From NCBI RefSeq assembly GCF_051014445.1, contig NW_027488368.1, forward strand, positions 3,100,001-3,164,000: a DNA stretch of 64,000 nt. Direction: 5' to 3'. Shown here one piece after another: positions 1-14,000 of the stretch. Source of the stretch: Colletes latitarsis (Eukaryota > Arthropoda > Insecta > Hymenoptera > Colletidae). Numbering within the stretch: position 1 is the stretch's first letter; each line of letters opens with the position of its first letter. The notes under the pieces were generated by a model, which did not search any database, had not been told where the DNA came from, and was given only the letters and a program-made list of their open reading frames with translations. Both the position numbers and the translations under genes were made by a program.

Positions 1-671
1 GGCCAGATCCTGGCCTTTTTCTGGTTTGGATCACGTAGTAATGTGGTCCTACACCGAAACAGTCAATTAGACCTGGTTGCGATTAATATTTTAGAGGATA
101 ACGCCGGCTATGTCTCGGTTAGGTCTGGGATTTGCCCTCATCTGGCTCGTACCTTCGCATTTTTCGCCTACTTGTTAGCAAGATCCTGGGCCTTTTCTGG
201 TTTGGATCCCATAGTAATGTGGTTCCACACCGAAACAGTCAATTAAACCTGGTTGCGATTAATATTTTAGAGGATAACGCCGGTTATGTCTCGGTTAGGT
301 CTGGTATTTGCCCTCATCTGGCTCGTTCTTTCGCATTTTTCGCATACTTGTTGGCCAGATCCTGGACTTCTTCTGGTTTGGATCACGTAGTAATGCGGTA
401 CCACACCGAAACAGTCAATTGAACCTGGTTACGATTAATATTTTAGAGGATAACGCCGGTTATGTCTCAGTTAGGTCTGGGATTTGCCCTCATCTGGCTC
501 GAACTTTCGCATTTCTCGCATACTTGTTGGCCAGATCCTGGGCTTTTTCTGGCTTGGATCACGTAGTAATATGGTACCACACAGAAACAGCCAATGGAAG
601 CTGGTTCCGAATAGTATTTTAGAGGATGACGCTGGTTATGTCTGGGTTAGTTCTGGTATTTGCAACCATCT
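1..671 (+). repeat. Left-truncated copy of a duplicated segment (partner 3163-3833)
   Basis: This stretch matches 3163-3833 at a constant offset of 3162 bp (18 monomers less 6 bp) with very few differences, for example GTTACGATT at about 428 against GTTGCGATT in the partner. The match runs off the left edge of the window and decays after about base 671. It is ordinary satellite in content. Confidence 0.8.
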
Positions 672-2151
672 GGCTCGTACTTTCGCGATTTCGCATACTT
701 GTTGGCCAGATCCTGGGCCTTTTCTGGTTTGGATCACGTAGTAATGTGGTACCACACTGAAACAGTCAATAAAAGTAGGTCCCGATTAGTACTTTTGAGG
801 TTTACGCTGGTTATGTCTGGGTTAGGTCTGGTATTTGCCCTCATCTGGCTCGTATTTTCGCATTTTTCGCATACTTGTTGGCCAGATCCTGGGCTTTTTC
901 TGTTTTGGATCACGTAGTAATATGGTACCACTCTGAAACAGTCAATGGAAGCTGGTTCCGAATAGTATTTTAGAGGATAACGCTGGTTATGTCTGGGTTA
1001 GTTCTAGTATTTGCAATCATCTGGCTCGTACTTTCGCATTTGTCGCATACTTGTTGGCCAGACCCTGGCCTGTTTCTGGATTGGATCACGTAGTAATGTG
1101 GTACCACACTGAAACAGTCAAATAAACCTGCTTCCGATTAATATTTTAGAGGATAACGCCGGCCATGTCTGGGTTAGGTCTGGTATTTGACCTCATCTGG
1201 CTCGTACTTTCGCATTTTTCGCATACTTGTTGGCCAGATCCTCGCCTTTTTCTGGTTTGGATCACGTAGTAATGCGGTACCACACCGAAACGGTCAACTA
1301 CACCTGGTTGCGAATAATATTTTAGAGGATAACGCCGGTTATGTCTCGGTTAGGTCTGGGATTTGCCCTCATCTGGCTCGTACCTTCGCATTTTTCGCCT
1401 ACTTGTTGCCAATATCCTTGGCTTTTTCTGGTTGGGATCACGTAGTAATGCGGTACAACACCGTAGGAATCAATTAATCCGTGTTGCGATGAATATTTTG
1501 GAGGATAACGCTGTTTATGTTTGGGTTAGTTCTGGTATTTGCAATCATCTGGCTCGTACTTTCGCATTTTTCGCATACTTGTTGGCAAGATCCTGGGCTT
1601 TTTTTGGTTTGGATCACGTAGTAATGTGGTACTACACTGAAACAGTCATTAAAAGCTGGCTCCGAAAAGTATTTTAGAGGATAACGCAGGTTACGTCTGG
1701 GTTAGTTCTGGTATTTGCAATCATCTGGCTCATACTTTCTCGTTTTTCGCATACTTGTTGGCCAGATCCTGGGTTTTTTCTGGTTTGGATCCCGTAGTAA
1801 TGAAGTTCCACAGCGAAACAGTCAATTAAACCTGGTTGCGATTAATATTTTAGAGGATAACGCCGGTTATGTCTCGGGTAGGTCTGTGTTTTACCGTCAT
1901 CTGGCTCGTATTTTCGCATTTTTCGCATACTTGTTGGCCAGATCCTGGGCTTTTTCTGGTTTGTTTCACGTAGTAATGTGGTTCCACACCGAAGCAGTCA
2001 ATAAACCTGGTTGCGATGAATATTTTGGAGGATAACGCTGGTTATGTTTGGGATAGTTCTGGTATTTGCAATCATCTGGCTCGTTCTTTCGCGATTTCGC
2101 ATACATGTTGGCCAGATCCTGGGCTATTTCCGGTTTGGATCACGTAGTAAT

Positions 2152-2161
2152 GTGGTACCAC
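2152..2161. other. Perfect 10-bp palindrome in the monomer (example)
   Basis: GTGGTACCAC is a perfect dyad and recurs at this position in a large fraction of monomers; others carry GCGGTACCAC or GTGGTTCCAC, which weaken it. Short dyads are common in centromeric satellites lacking a CENP-B box and have been proposed to favour non-B DNA such as cruciforms. A structural role here is inference. The GGTACC core would make the array cut into a roughly 176-bp ladder by enzymes recognising that hexamer. Confidence 0.6.
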
Positions 2162-3162
2162 ACTGATACAGTCAATAAAAACTGGTCCCGATTAGTATTT
2201 TTAAGGTTAACGCTGGTTATGTCTGGGTTAGGTCTGGTATTTGCCCTCATCTGGCTCGTATTTTCGCATTTTTCGCATACTTGATGGCCAGATCCTGGGC
2301 TTTTTCTGGTCTGTATCACGTAGTAATATGGTACCACATTGAAGCAGTAAATAGAAGCTGGTTCCGAATAGTATTTTAGCGGATAAGGCTGGTTATGTCT
2401 GGGTTAGTTCTGGTATTTGGAACCATCTGGCTCATAGTTTCGCGATTTCGCATACTTGTTGACCAGATCGTGGTTTTTTTCTGGTTTGGATCCTGTAGTA
2501 ATGAGATTCCACACCGAAACAGTCAATTAAACCTGTTTGCGATTAATATTTTAGAGGATAACGCTGGATATGTCTCGGTTAGGTCTGGGATTTGCCCTCA
2601 TCTGGCTCGTACTTTCGCATTTTTCGCATACTTGTTGGCCAGACCCTGGCCTTTTTCTGGCTTGGATCACGTAGTAATGCGTTACCACACCGAAGCAGTC
2701 AATTAAACCTGGTTGCGAATAATATTTTAGAGGATAACGCCGGTTATGGCTGGGTTAGGTCTGGTATTTGCCCTCATCTGGCTCGAACTTTCGCGATTTC
2801 GCATACTTGTTGGCCAGATCCAGGGTTTTTTCTGGTTTGGATCCCGTAATAATGACGCTCCACGCCGAAACAGTCAATTAAACCTGGTTGCGATTAATAT
2901 TTTAGAGGATAACGCCGGTTATGTCTCGGCTAGGTCTAGGATTTGCCCTCATCTGGCTCGTACCTTCGCATTTTTCGCCTACTTGTTAGGAAGATCCTGG
3001 GCCTTTTCTGGTTTGGATCACGTAGTAATGCGTTACCACACCGAAGCAGGCAATTAAACCTGGTGCGAATGATATTTTAGAGGATAACGCCGGTTATGTC
3101 TGGGTTAGGTCTGGTATTTGCCCTCATCTGGCTCGTACTTTCGCGTTTTTCGCATACTTCTT

Positions 3163-3833
3163 GGCCAGATCCTGGCCTTTTTCTGGTTTGGATCACGTAG
3201 TAATGTGGTCCTACACCGAAACAGTCAATTAGACCTGGTTGCGATTAATATTTTAGAGGATAACGCCGGCTATGTCTCGGTTAGGTCTGGGATTTGCCCT
3301 CATCTGGCTCGTACCTTCGCATTTTTCGCCTACTTGTTAGCAAGATCCTGGGCCTTTTCTGGTTTGGATCCCATAGTAATGTGGTTCCACACCGAAACAG
3401 TCAATTAAACCTGGTTGCGATTAATATTTTAGAGGATAACGCCGGTTATGTCTCGGTTAGGTCTGGTATTTGCCCTCATCTGGCTCGTTCTTTCGCATTT
3501 TTCGCATACTTGTTGGCCAGATCCTGGACTTCTTCTGGTTTGGATCACGTAGTAATGCGGTACCACACCGAAACAGTCAATTGAACCTGGTTGCGATTAA
3601 TATTTTAGAGGATAACGCCGGTTATGTCTCAGTTAGGTCTGGGATTTGCCCTCATCTGGCTCGAACTTTCGCATTTCTCGCATACTTGTTGGCCAGATCC
3701 TGGGCTTTTTCTGGCTTGGATCACGTAGTAATATGGTACCACACAGAAACAGCCAATGGAAGCTGGTTCCGAATAGTATTTTAGAGGATGACGCTGGTTA
3801 TGTCTGGGTTAGTTCTGGTATTTGCAACCATCT
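3163..3833 (+). repeat. Second copy of the 1-671 segment
   Basis: This is nearly identical to 1-671. It contains the region's diagnostic monomer pair: one with CTTCTTCTGG followed by CAATTGAACC, and one with CAGCCAATGGAAG. That pair recurs nine times (near 590, 3750, 7090, 12370, 16060, 17120, 20640, 26600 and 32190) and I did not see it downstream of 32.4 kb. It therefore marks the left half of the window. Confidence 0.8.
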
Positions 3834-4120
3834 GCCTCATACTTTCGCGATTTCGCATATGTGTTGGCCAGATCCTGGGCTTTTTCTGGTTTGGATCACG
3901 TAGTAATGTTGTATCACACTGAAGCAGTCAATAGAATCTGGTCCCGGTTTGTATTTTAGAGGATAACACAGGTTACGTCTGGGTTAGTTCTGGTATTTGC
4001 AATACTCTGGCTCATACTTTCGCGTTTTTCGCATACTTGTTGGCCAGATCTTGGGTTTTTTCCGGTTTGGATCACGTAGGAATGAGGTTCCACACCGAAA
4101 CAGTCAATTATACCTGGTTG
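3430..4120 (+). repeat. Duplicated segment (partner 6770-7460, offset 3339)
   Basis: Matching stretches lie at a constant offset of 3339 bp (19 monomers less 5 bp). The pair includes the unusual variants TTTGCAATACTCTGG and CACGTAGGAATGAGG, which are otherwise found only in the related N and P blocks further right. No gene content. Confidence 0.7.
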
Positions 4121-4219
4121 CGATTAATATTTTAGAGGATAACGCCGGTTATGTCTCGGTTAGGTCTGGGATTTGCCCTCTTCTTGCTCATGCTTTCGTA
4201 TTTTTCGCATACTTGTTGG

Positions 4220-5435
4220 CCAGATCCAGGACTTTTTCTGGTTTGGATCACGTAGTAATGCGGAACCACACCGAAACAGTCAATTAAACCTGGTTGCGAT
4301 TAATATTTAAGAGGATTACGCCGGATATGTCTCGGTTAGGTTTGAGATTTGCCCTCATCTGGCTCGTACTTTCGCATTTTTCGCATACTTGTTAGCAAGG
4401 TCCTGGCCTTTTTCTGGTTTGGATCCCATAGTGATGTGGTTCCACACCGAAACAGGCAATTAAACCTGGTTGCGATTAATATTTTAGAGGATAACGCCGG
4501 TTATGTCTGGGTTAGGTCTGGTATTTGCCCTCATCTGGCTCGTACTTTCGCATTTTTCGCATACTTGTTGGCCAGATCCTGGACTTTTTCTGGTTTGGAT
4601 CACGTAGTAATGAGGTACCACACTGAAACAGTCAATTAAACCTGGTAGCGATTAATATTTTATAGGATAACGCCGGTTATGTCTCGGTTAGGTCTGGTAT
4701 TTGCCCTCATCTGGCTCGCATTTTCGCATTTTTCGCATACTTGTTGGCCAGATCCTGGCCTTTTTCTGGCTTGGACCACGTAGTAATGTGGTATCACACT
4801 GAAACAGTCAATTAAACCTGGTTGCGATTAATGTTTTAGAGGATAACGCCGGTTATGTCTCGGTTAGGTCCAGGATTTGCCCTCATCTGGCTCGTACCTT
4901 CGCATTTTTCGCCTACTTGTTAGCAAGATCCTGGGCCTTTTCTGGTTTGGATCACGTAGTAATGCGGTACCACACCGAAGCAGTCAATTAAACCTGGTTG
5001 CGAATAATATTTAAGAGGATAACGCCGGCTATGTCTGGGTTAGGTCTGGTATTTGCCCTCATCTGGCTCGTACTTTCGCGATTACGCATAGTTGTTGGCC
5101 AGATCCTGGGCTTTTTCTAGTTTGTATCACGTAGTAATATGGTACCACACTGAAACAGTCAATAGAAGCTGGTTCCGTATAGTATTTTAGAGGATAACGC
5201 TGGTTATGTCTGGGTTAGTTCTGGTATTTGCAACCATCTGTCTCATACTTTCGCGATTTCGCATACTTGTTGGCCAGATCATGGCCTTTTTCTGGTTTGG
5301 ATCACGCAGTAATGCGGTACCACACCGAAACAGTCAATTGAACCTGGTTGCGATTAATATTTTAGAGGATAACGCCGGTTATGTCACGTTTAGGTCTGGG
5401 ATTTGCCGTCATCTGGCTCATACTTTCGCGTTTTT
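4220..5435 (+). repeat. Duplicated segment (partner 8790-10005, offset 4570)
   Basis: Shared rare variants such as TAAGAGGATTACGCCGG, CAGATCATGGCC and GTCACGTTTAGG occur in the same order 4570 bp apart. The right-hand copy has a 2-bp deletion near 9966 (TAGGTGGGATT against TAGGTCTGGGATT). That gives a 174-bp monomer and explains an unusually long open frame there. Confidence 0.7.
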
Positions 5436-8400
5436 CGCATACTTGTTGGCCAGATCCTGGGCTTTTACTGGTTTGGATCACGTAGTAATATGGTACCACT
5501 CTGAAACAGTCAATAGAATATGGTCCCGGTTAGTATTTTAGAGGATAACGCTGGTTATGTCTGGGTTAGTTCTGGGATTTGCCCTCATCTGGCTCGTACC
5601 TTCGCATTTTTCGCCTACTTGTTGGCAAGATCCTGGGCTTCTTCTGGTTTGGATTCTGTAGTACTGCGGTACCTCACCGAAACAGTCAATAAACCTGGTT
5701 GAGATTAATATTTTAGAGGATAACGCCGGTTATGTCTCGGTTAGGTCTGGGATTTGCCCTCATCTGTCTCGTGCTTTCGTATTTTCCGCATACTTGTTGG
5801 CCAGATCGTGGCCTTTTTCTGGCTTGGACCACGTAGTAATGAGGTACCACACTGAAACAGTCAATTGAACCTGGTTGCGATTAATATTTTAGAGGATAAC
5901 GCCGGTTATGTCTCGCGTAGGTCTGTGTTTTACCGTCATCTGGCTCGTATTTTCGCATTTTTCGCATACTTGTTAGCCAGATCCTGGGCTTTTTCTGGTT
6001 TGTTTCACGTAGTAATGTGGTTCCACACCGAAGCAGTCAATTAAACCTGGTTGCGATGAATATTTTGGAGGATAACGCTGGTTATGTTTGGGACAGTTCT
6101 GGTATTTGCAATCATCTGGCTCGTTCTTTCGCGATTTCGCATACATGTTGGCCAGATCCTGGGCTATTTCCGGTTTGGATCACGTAGTAATGTGGTACCA
6201 CACTGATACAGTCAATAAAAACTGGTCCCGATTAGTATTTTTAAGGTTAACGCTGGTTATGTCTGGGTTAGGTCTGGTATTTGCCCTCATCTGGCTCGTA
6301 TTTTCGCATTTTTCGCATACTTGATGGCCAGATCCTGGGCTTTTTCTGGTTTGGATCCCATAGTAATGTGGTTCCACACCGAAACAGTCAATTAAACCTG
6401 GTTGCGATTAATATTTTAGAGGATAACGCCGGTTATGTCTGGGTTAGGTCTGGTATTTGCCCTCATCTGGCTCGTACTTTCGCATTTTTCGCATACTAGT
6501 TGGCCAGATCCTGGACTTTTTCTGGTTTGGATCACGTAGTAATGCGGTACCACACCGAAACAGTCAATTATACCTGGTAGCGATTAATATTTTATAGGAT
6601 AACGCCGGTTATGTCTCGGTTAGGTCTGGGATTTGCCCTCATCTGGCTCGTACTTTCGCATTTTTCGCATACTTGTTGGCAAGATCCTGGCCTGTTTTTG
6701 GTTTGGATCACGTAGTAATGTGGTACCACACTGAAACTGTCAATAAAAGCTGGTCCCGGTTAGTATTTTAGAGGATAACGCTGGTTATGTCTGGGTTAGG
6801 TCTGGTATTTGCCCTCATCTGGCTCGTTCTTTCGCATTTTTCGCATACTTGTTGGCCAGATCCTGGACTTCTTCTGGTTTGGATCACGTAGTAATGCGGT
6901 ACCACACCGAAACAGTCAATTGAACCTGGTTGCGATTAATATTTTAGAGGATAACACCGGTTATGACTCAGTTAGGTCTGGGATTTGCCCTCATCTGGCT
7001 CGAACTTTCGCATTTCTCGCATACTTGTTGGCCAGATCCTGGGCTTTTTCTGGCTTGGATCACGTAGTAATATGGTACCACACAGAAACAGCCAATGGAA
7101 GCTGGTTCCGAATAGTATTTTAGAGGATGACGCTGGTTATGTCTGGGTTAGTGCTGGTATTTGCAACCATCTGCCTCATACTTTCGCGATTTCGCATATG
7201 TGTTGGCCAGATCCTGGGCTTTTTCTGGTTTGGATCACGTAGTAATGTGGTATCACACTGAAGCAGTCAATAAAAGCTGGTTCCGATTAGTATTTTAGAG
7301 GATAACACAGGTTACGTCTGGGTTAGTTCTGGTATTTGCAATACTCTGGCTCATACTTTCGCGTTTTTCGCATACTTGTTGGCCAGATCCTGGGTTTTTT
7401 CTGGTTTGGATCACGTAGGAATGAGGTTCCACACCGAAACAGTCAATTATACCTGGTTGCGATTAATATTTTAGAGGATAACGCCGGCTATGTCTGGGTT
7501 AGGTCTGGTATTTGCCCTCATCTGGCTCGTACTTTCGCATTTTTCGCATACTTGTTGGCCAGATCCTGGACTTTTTCTGGTTTGGATCCCATAGTAATGT
7601 GGTTCCACACCGAAACAGTCAATTAAACCTGGTAGCGATTAATATTTTAGAGGATAACGCCGGCTATGTCTGGGCTAGGTCTGGAATTTGCCCTCATCTG
7701 GCTCGTACTTTCGCATTTTTCGCATACTTGTTGGCCAAGTCATCGCCTTTTTCTTGTTTGGCTCACGTAGTAATGCGGTACCACACCGAAGCAGTCAATT
7801 AAACATGGTTGCGATGAATATTTTGGAGGATAACGCTAGTTACGTCTAGGTTAGTTCTGGTATGTGCAATCATCTGTCTCGTACTTTCGCATTTTTCGCA
7901 TACTTGTTGGCAAGATCCTGGCCTGTTTTTGGTTTGGATCACGTAGTAATGTGGTACCACACTGAAACTGTCAATAAAAGCTGGTCCCGGTTAGTATTTT
8001 AGAGGATAACGCTGGTTACGTCTGGGTTAGGTCTGGTATTTGCCCTCATCTGGCTCGTTCTTTCGCATTTTTCGCATACTTGTTGGCCCGATCCTGGACT
8101 TCTTCTGGTTTGGATCACGTAGTAATGCGGTACCACACCGAAGCAGTCAATTAAACATGGTTGCGATGAATATTTTGGAGGATAACGCCGGTTATGTCAC
8201 GTTTAGGTCTGGGATTTGCTGTAATCTGGCTCATACTTTCGCGTTTTTCGCATACTTCTTGGCCAGATCCTGGCCTTTTTCTGGTTTGGATCACGTAGTA
8301 ATGTGGTCCTACACCGAAACAGTCAATTAGACCTGGTTGCGATTAATATTTTAGAGGATAACGCCGGTTATGTCTGGGTTAGTTCTGGGATTTGACCTCA

Positions 8401-8789
8401 TCTGGCTCGTACCTTCGCATTTTTCGCCTACTTGTTGGCAAGATCCTGGGCTTTTTCTGGTTTGGATCACGTAGTATTGCGGTACCTCACCGAAACTGTC
8501 AATAAACCTGGTTGCGATTAATATTTTAGAGGATAACGCCGGTTATGTCTCGGTTAGGTCTGGGATTTGCCCTTATCTGTCTCGTGCTTTCGTATTTTCC
8601 GCATACTTGTTGGCCAGATCCTGGTCTTTTTCTGGCTTGGACCACGTAGTAATGAGGTACCACACTGAAACAGTCAATTGAACCTTGTTCCGATTAATAT
8701 TTTAGAGGATAACGGCGGTTATGTCTGGGTTAGGTCTGGTATTTGCCCTCATCTGGCTCGTACTTTCGCATTTTTCGCATACTTGTTGG

Positions 8790-10005
8790 CCAGATCCAGG
8801 ACTTTTTCTGGTTTGGATCACGTAGTAATGCGGAACCACACCGAAACAGTCAATTAAACCTGGTTGCGATTAATATTTAAGAGGATTACGCCGGATATGT
8901 CTCGGTTAGGTTTGAGATTTGCCCTCATCTGGCTCGTACTTTCGCATTTTTCGCATACCTGTTAGCAAGATCCTGGCCTTTTTCTGGTTTGGATCCCATA
9001 GTAATGTGGTTCCACACCGAAACAGTCAATTAAAGCTGGTTGCGATTAATATTTTAGAGGATAACGCCGGTTATGTCTGGGTTAGGTCTGGTATTTGCCC
9101 TCATCTGGCTCGTACTTTCGCATTTTTCGCATACTTGTTGGCCAGATCCTGGACTTTTTCTGGTTTGGATCACGTAGTAATGCGGTACCACACCGAAACA
9201 GTCAATTAAACCTGGTAGCGATTAATATTTTATAGGAAAACGCCGGTTATGTCTCGGTTAGGCCTGGTATTTGCCCTCATCTGGCTCGCATTTTCGCATT
9301 TTTCGCATACTTGTTGGCCAGATCCTGGGCTTTTTCTGGCTTGGACCACGTAGTAATGTGGTATCACACTGAAACAGTTAATTAAACCTGGTTGCGATTA
9401 ATGTTTTAGAGGATAACGCCGGTTATGTCTCGGTTAGGTCTAGGATTTGCCCTCATCTGGCTCGTACCTTCGCATTTTTCGCCTACTTGTTAGCAAGATC
9501 CTGGGCCTTTTCTGGTTTGTATCACGTAGTAATGCGGTACCACACCGAAGCAGTCAATTAAACCTGGTTGCGAATAATATTTTAGAGGACAACGCCGGCT
9601 ATGTCTGGGTTAGGTCTGGTATTTGCCCTCATCTGGCTCGTACTTTCGCGATTTCGCATAGTTGTTGGCCAGATCCTGGGCTTTTTCTAGTTTGTATCAC
9701 GTAGTAATATGGTACCACACGGAAACAGTCAATAGAAGCTGGTTCCGTATAGTATTTTAGAGGATAACGCTGGTTATGTCTGGGTTAGTTCTGGTATTTG
9801 CAACCATCTGTCTCATACTTTCGCGATTTCGCATACTTGTTGGCCAGATCATGGCCTTTTCCTGGTTTGGATCACGCAGTAATGCGGTACCACACCGAAA
9901 CAGTCAATTGAACCTGGTTGCGATTAATATTTTAGAGGATAACGCCGGTTATGTCACGTTTAGGTGGGATTTGCCGTCATCTGGATCATACTTTCGCGTT
10001 TTTCG
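8790..10005 (+). repeat. Second copy of the 4220-5435 segment
   Basis: This is the right-hand partner of the 4220-5435 duplication. It contains a 2-bp deletion near 9966 not present in the left copy. Because 174 is divisible by 3, one frame stays open across the monomer boundary between 9776 and 10285. This frame is a length accident and not evidence of a gene. Confidence 0.7.
9139..9314 (+). repeat. Representative 176-bp satellite monomer
   Basis: This copy is given as an exemplar, phased to begin at TGGCCA. It is exactly 176 bp to the next TGGCC at 9315. It holds a T-rich tract, GGATCACGTAGTAATG, a GGTACC core, the AT-rich TTAATATTTTATAGG stretch (most other copies read TTTTAGAGG), and the short internal direct repeat TTCGCATT/TTCGCATA near its end. 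Two broad sequence types are seen across the array. Type I reads GATTAATATT then AACGCCGGTTATG then TTTGCCCTCAT. Type II reads GAATAGTATT then AACGCAGGTTACG then GGTTAGTTCTGG then TTTGCAATCAT. These diagnostic positions tend to change together, so they are linked subfamilies, although many mosaic monomers exist. Phase is arbitrary. Confidence 0.93.
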
Positions 10006-11039
10006 CATACTTCTTGGCCAGATCCTGGCCTTTTTCTGGTTTGGATCACGTAGTAATGTGGTCCTACACCGAAACAGTCAATTAGACCTGGTTGCGATTA
10101 ATATTTTAGAGGATAACGCCGGTTATGTCTCGGTTAGGTCTGGGATTTGCCCTCATCTGTCTCGTGCTTTCGTATTTTTCGCATACTTGTTGGCCAGATC
10201 CTGGGCTTTTACTGGTTTGGATCACGTAGTAATATGGTACTACTCTGAAACAGTCAATAGAATCTGGTCCCGGTTAGTATTTTAGAGGATAACGCTGGTT
10301 ATGTCTGGGTTAGTTCTGGGATTTGCCCTCATCTGGCTCGTACCTTCGCATTTTTCGCCTACTTGTTGGCAAGATCCTGGGCTTTTTCTGGTTTGGATCA
10401 CGTAGTATTGCGGTACCTCACCGAAACAGTCAATAAACCTGGTTGCGATTAATATTTTAGAGGATAACGCCGGTTATGTCTCGGTTAGGTCTGGGATTTG
10501 CCCTCATCTGGCTCGTACTTTCGCATTTTTCGCATACTTGTTGGCCAGATCCTGGCCTTTTTCTGGTTTGGATCCCATAGTAATGTGGTTCCACACCGAA
10601 ACAGTCAATTAAACCTGGTTGCGATTAATATTTTAGAGGATAACGCCGGCTATGTCTGGGCTAGGTCTGGAATTTGCCCTCATCTGGCTCGTACTTTCGC
10701 ATTTTTCGCATTCTTGTTGGCCAGATCCAGGACTTTTTCTGGTTTGGATCACGTAGTAATGCGGAACCACACCGAAACAGTCAATTAAACCTGGTTGCGA
10801 TTAATATTTAAGAGGATTACGCCGGATATGTCTCGGTTAGGTTTGAGATTTGCCCTCATCTGGCTCGTACTTTCGCATTTTTCGCATACTTGTTAGCAAG
10901 ATCCTGGCCTTTTTCTGGTTTGGATCCCATAGTGATGTGGTTCCACACCGAAACAGGCAATTAAACCTGGTTGCGATTAATATTTTAGAGGATAACGCTG
11001 GTTATGTCTGGGTTAGGTCTGGTATTTGCCCTCATCTGG

Positions 11040-14000
11040 CTCGTACTTTCGCATTTTTCGCATACTTGTTGGCCAGATCCTGGACTTTTTCTGGTTTGGA
11101 TCACGTAGTAATGAGGTACCACACTGAAACAGTCAATTAAACCTGGTAGTGATTAATATTTTATCGGATAACGCCGGTTATGTCTCGGTTAGGTCTGGTA
11201 TTTGCCCTCATCTGGCTCGTACTTTCGCATTTTTCGCATACTTGTTGGCCAGATCCAGGACTTTTTCTGGTCTGGATCACGTAGTAATGCGGAACCACAC
11301 CGAAACAGTCAATTAAACCTGGTTGCGATTAATATTTAAGAGGATTACGCCGGATATGTCTCGGTTAGGTTTGTGATTTGCCCTCATCTGGCTCGTACTT
11401 TCGCATTTTTCGCATACTTGTTAGCAAGATCCTGGCCTTTTTCTGGTTTGGATCCCATAGTAATGTGGTACCACACCGAAACAGTCAATTAAACCTGGTT
11501 GCGATTAATATTTTAGAGGATAACGCCGGTTATGTCTGGGTTAGGTCTGGTATTTGCCCTCATCTGGCTCGTACTTTCGCATTTTTCGCATACTTGTTGG
11601 CCAGATCCTGGACTTTTTCTGGTTCGGATCACGTAGTAATGCGGTACCACACCGAAACAGTCAATTATACCTGGTAGCGATTAATATTTTATAGGATAAC
11701 GCCGGTTATGTCTCGGTTAGGTCTGGGATTTGCCCTCATCTGGCTCGTACTTTCGCATTTTTCGCATACTTGTTGGCCAGATCCTGGACTTTTTCTGGTT
11801 TGGATCCCATAGTAATGTGGTTCCACACCGAAACAGTCAATTAAACCTGGTTGCGATTAATATTTTAGAGGATAACGCCGGCTATGTCTGGGCTAGGTCT
11901 GGAATTTGCCCTCATCTGGCTCGCACTTTCGCATTTTTCGCATACTTGTTGGCAAGATCCTGGCCTGTTTTTGGTTTGGATCACGTAGTAATGTGGTACC
12001 ACACTGAAACTGTCAATAAAAGCTGGTCCCGGTTAGTATTTTAGAGGATAACGCTGGTTATGTCTGGGTTAGATCTGGTATTTGCCCTCATCTGGCTCGT
12101 TCTTTCGCATTTTTCGCATACTTGTTGGCCAGATCCTGGACTTCTTCTGGTTTGGATCACGTAGTAATGCGGTACCACACCGAAACAGTCAATTGAACCT
12201 GGTTGCGATTAATATTTTAGAGGATAACACCGGTTATGTCTCAGTTAGGTCTGGGATTTGCCCTCATCTGGCTCGAACTTTCGCATTTCTCGCATACTTG
12301 TTGGCCAGATCCTGGGCTTTTTCTGGCTTGGATCACGTAGTAATATGGTACCACACAGAAACAGCCAATGGAAGCTGGTTCCGAATAGTATTTTAGAGGA
12401 TGACGCTGGTTATGTCTGGGTTAGTGCTGGTATTTGCAAACATCTGCCTCATACTTTCGCGATTTCGCATATGTGTTGGCCAGATCCTGGGCTTTTTCTG
12501 GTTTGGATCACGTAGTAATGTGGTATCACACTGAAGCAGTCAATAAAAGCTGGTTCCGATTAGTATTTTAGAGGATAACACAGGTTACGTCTGGGTTAGT
12601 TCTGGTATTTGCAATACTCTGGCTCATACTTTCGCGTTTTTCGCATACTTGTTGGCCAGATCCTGGGTTTTTTCTGGTTTGGATCACGTAGGAATGAGGT
12701 TCCACACCGATACAGTCAATTATACCTGGTTGCGATTAATATTTTAGAGGATAACGCCGGTTATGTCTGAGTTAGGTCTGGTATTTGCCCTCATCTGGCT
12801 CGTACTTTCACATTTTTCGCATACTTGTTGGCCAGATCCTGGACTTTTTCTGGTTTGGATCCCATAGTAATGTGGTTCCACACCGAAACAGTCAATTAAA
12901 CATGGTTGCGATGAATATTTTGGAGGATAACGCTAGTTACGTCTAGGTTAGTTCTGGTATGTGCAATCATCTGTCTCGTACTTTCGCATTTTTCGCATAC
13001 TTGTTGGCAAGATCCTGGCCTGTTTTTGGTTTGGATCACGTAGTAATGTGGCACCACACTGAAACTGTCAATAAAAGCTGGTCCCGGTTAGTATTTTAGA
13101 GGATAACGCTGGTTATGTCTGGGTTAGGTCTGGTATTTGCCCTCATCTGGCTCGTTCTTTCGCATTTTTCGCATACTTGTTGGCCAGATCCTGGACTTCT
13201 TCTGGTTTGGATCACGTAGTAATGCGGTACCACACCGAAGCAGTCAATTAAACATGGTTGCGATGAATATTTTGGAGGATAACGCTAGTTACGTCTAGGT
13301 TAGTTCTGGTATGTGCAATCATCTGTCTCGTACTTTCTCATTTTTGGCAAACTTGTTGGCAAGATCCTGGCCTGTTTTTGGTTTGGATCACGTAGTAATG
13401 TGGTACCACACTGAAACTGTCAATAAAAGCTGGTCCCGGTTAGTATTTTAGAGGATAACGCTGGTTATGTCTGGGTTAGGTCTGGTATATGCCCTCATCT
13501 GGCTCGTTGTTTCGCATTTTTCGCATACTTGTTGGCCAGATCCTGGACTTCTTCTGGTTTGGATCACGTAGTAATGCGGTACCACACCGAAACAGTCAAT
13601 TGAACCTGGTTGCGATTAATATTTTAGAGGATAACGCCGGTTATGTCACGTTTAGGTCTGGGATTTGCCGTCATCTGGCTCATACTATCGCGTTTTTCGC
13701 ATACTTCTTGGCCAGATCCTGGCCTTTTTCTGGTTTGGATCACGTAGTAATGTGGTCCTACACCGAAACAGTCAATTAGACCTGGTTGCGATTAATATTT
13801 TAGTGGATAACGGCGGTTATGTCTGGGTTAGGTCTGGTATTTGCCCTCATCTGGCTCGTACTTTCGCATTTTTCGCATACTTGTTGGCCAGATCCAGGAC
13901 TTTTTCTGGTTTGGATCACGTAGTAATGCGGAACCACACCGAAACAGTCAATTAAACCTGGTTGCGATTAATATTTAAGAGGATTACGCCGGATATGTCT

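Noticed and set aside
9776..10285. 169-residue open frame, among the longest in the window
   Set aside because: A 2-bp deletion near 9966 makes one monomer 174 bp, a multiple of 3, so the frame stays open across the monomer boundary. It is a length accident.
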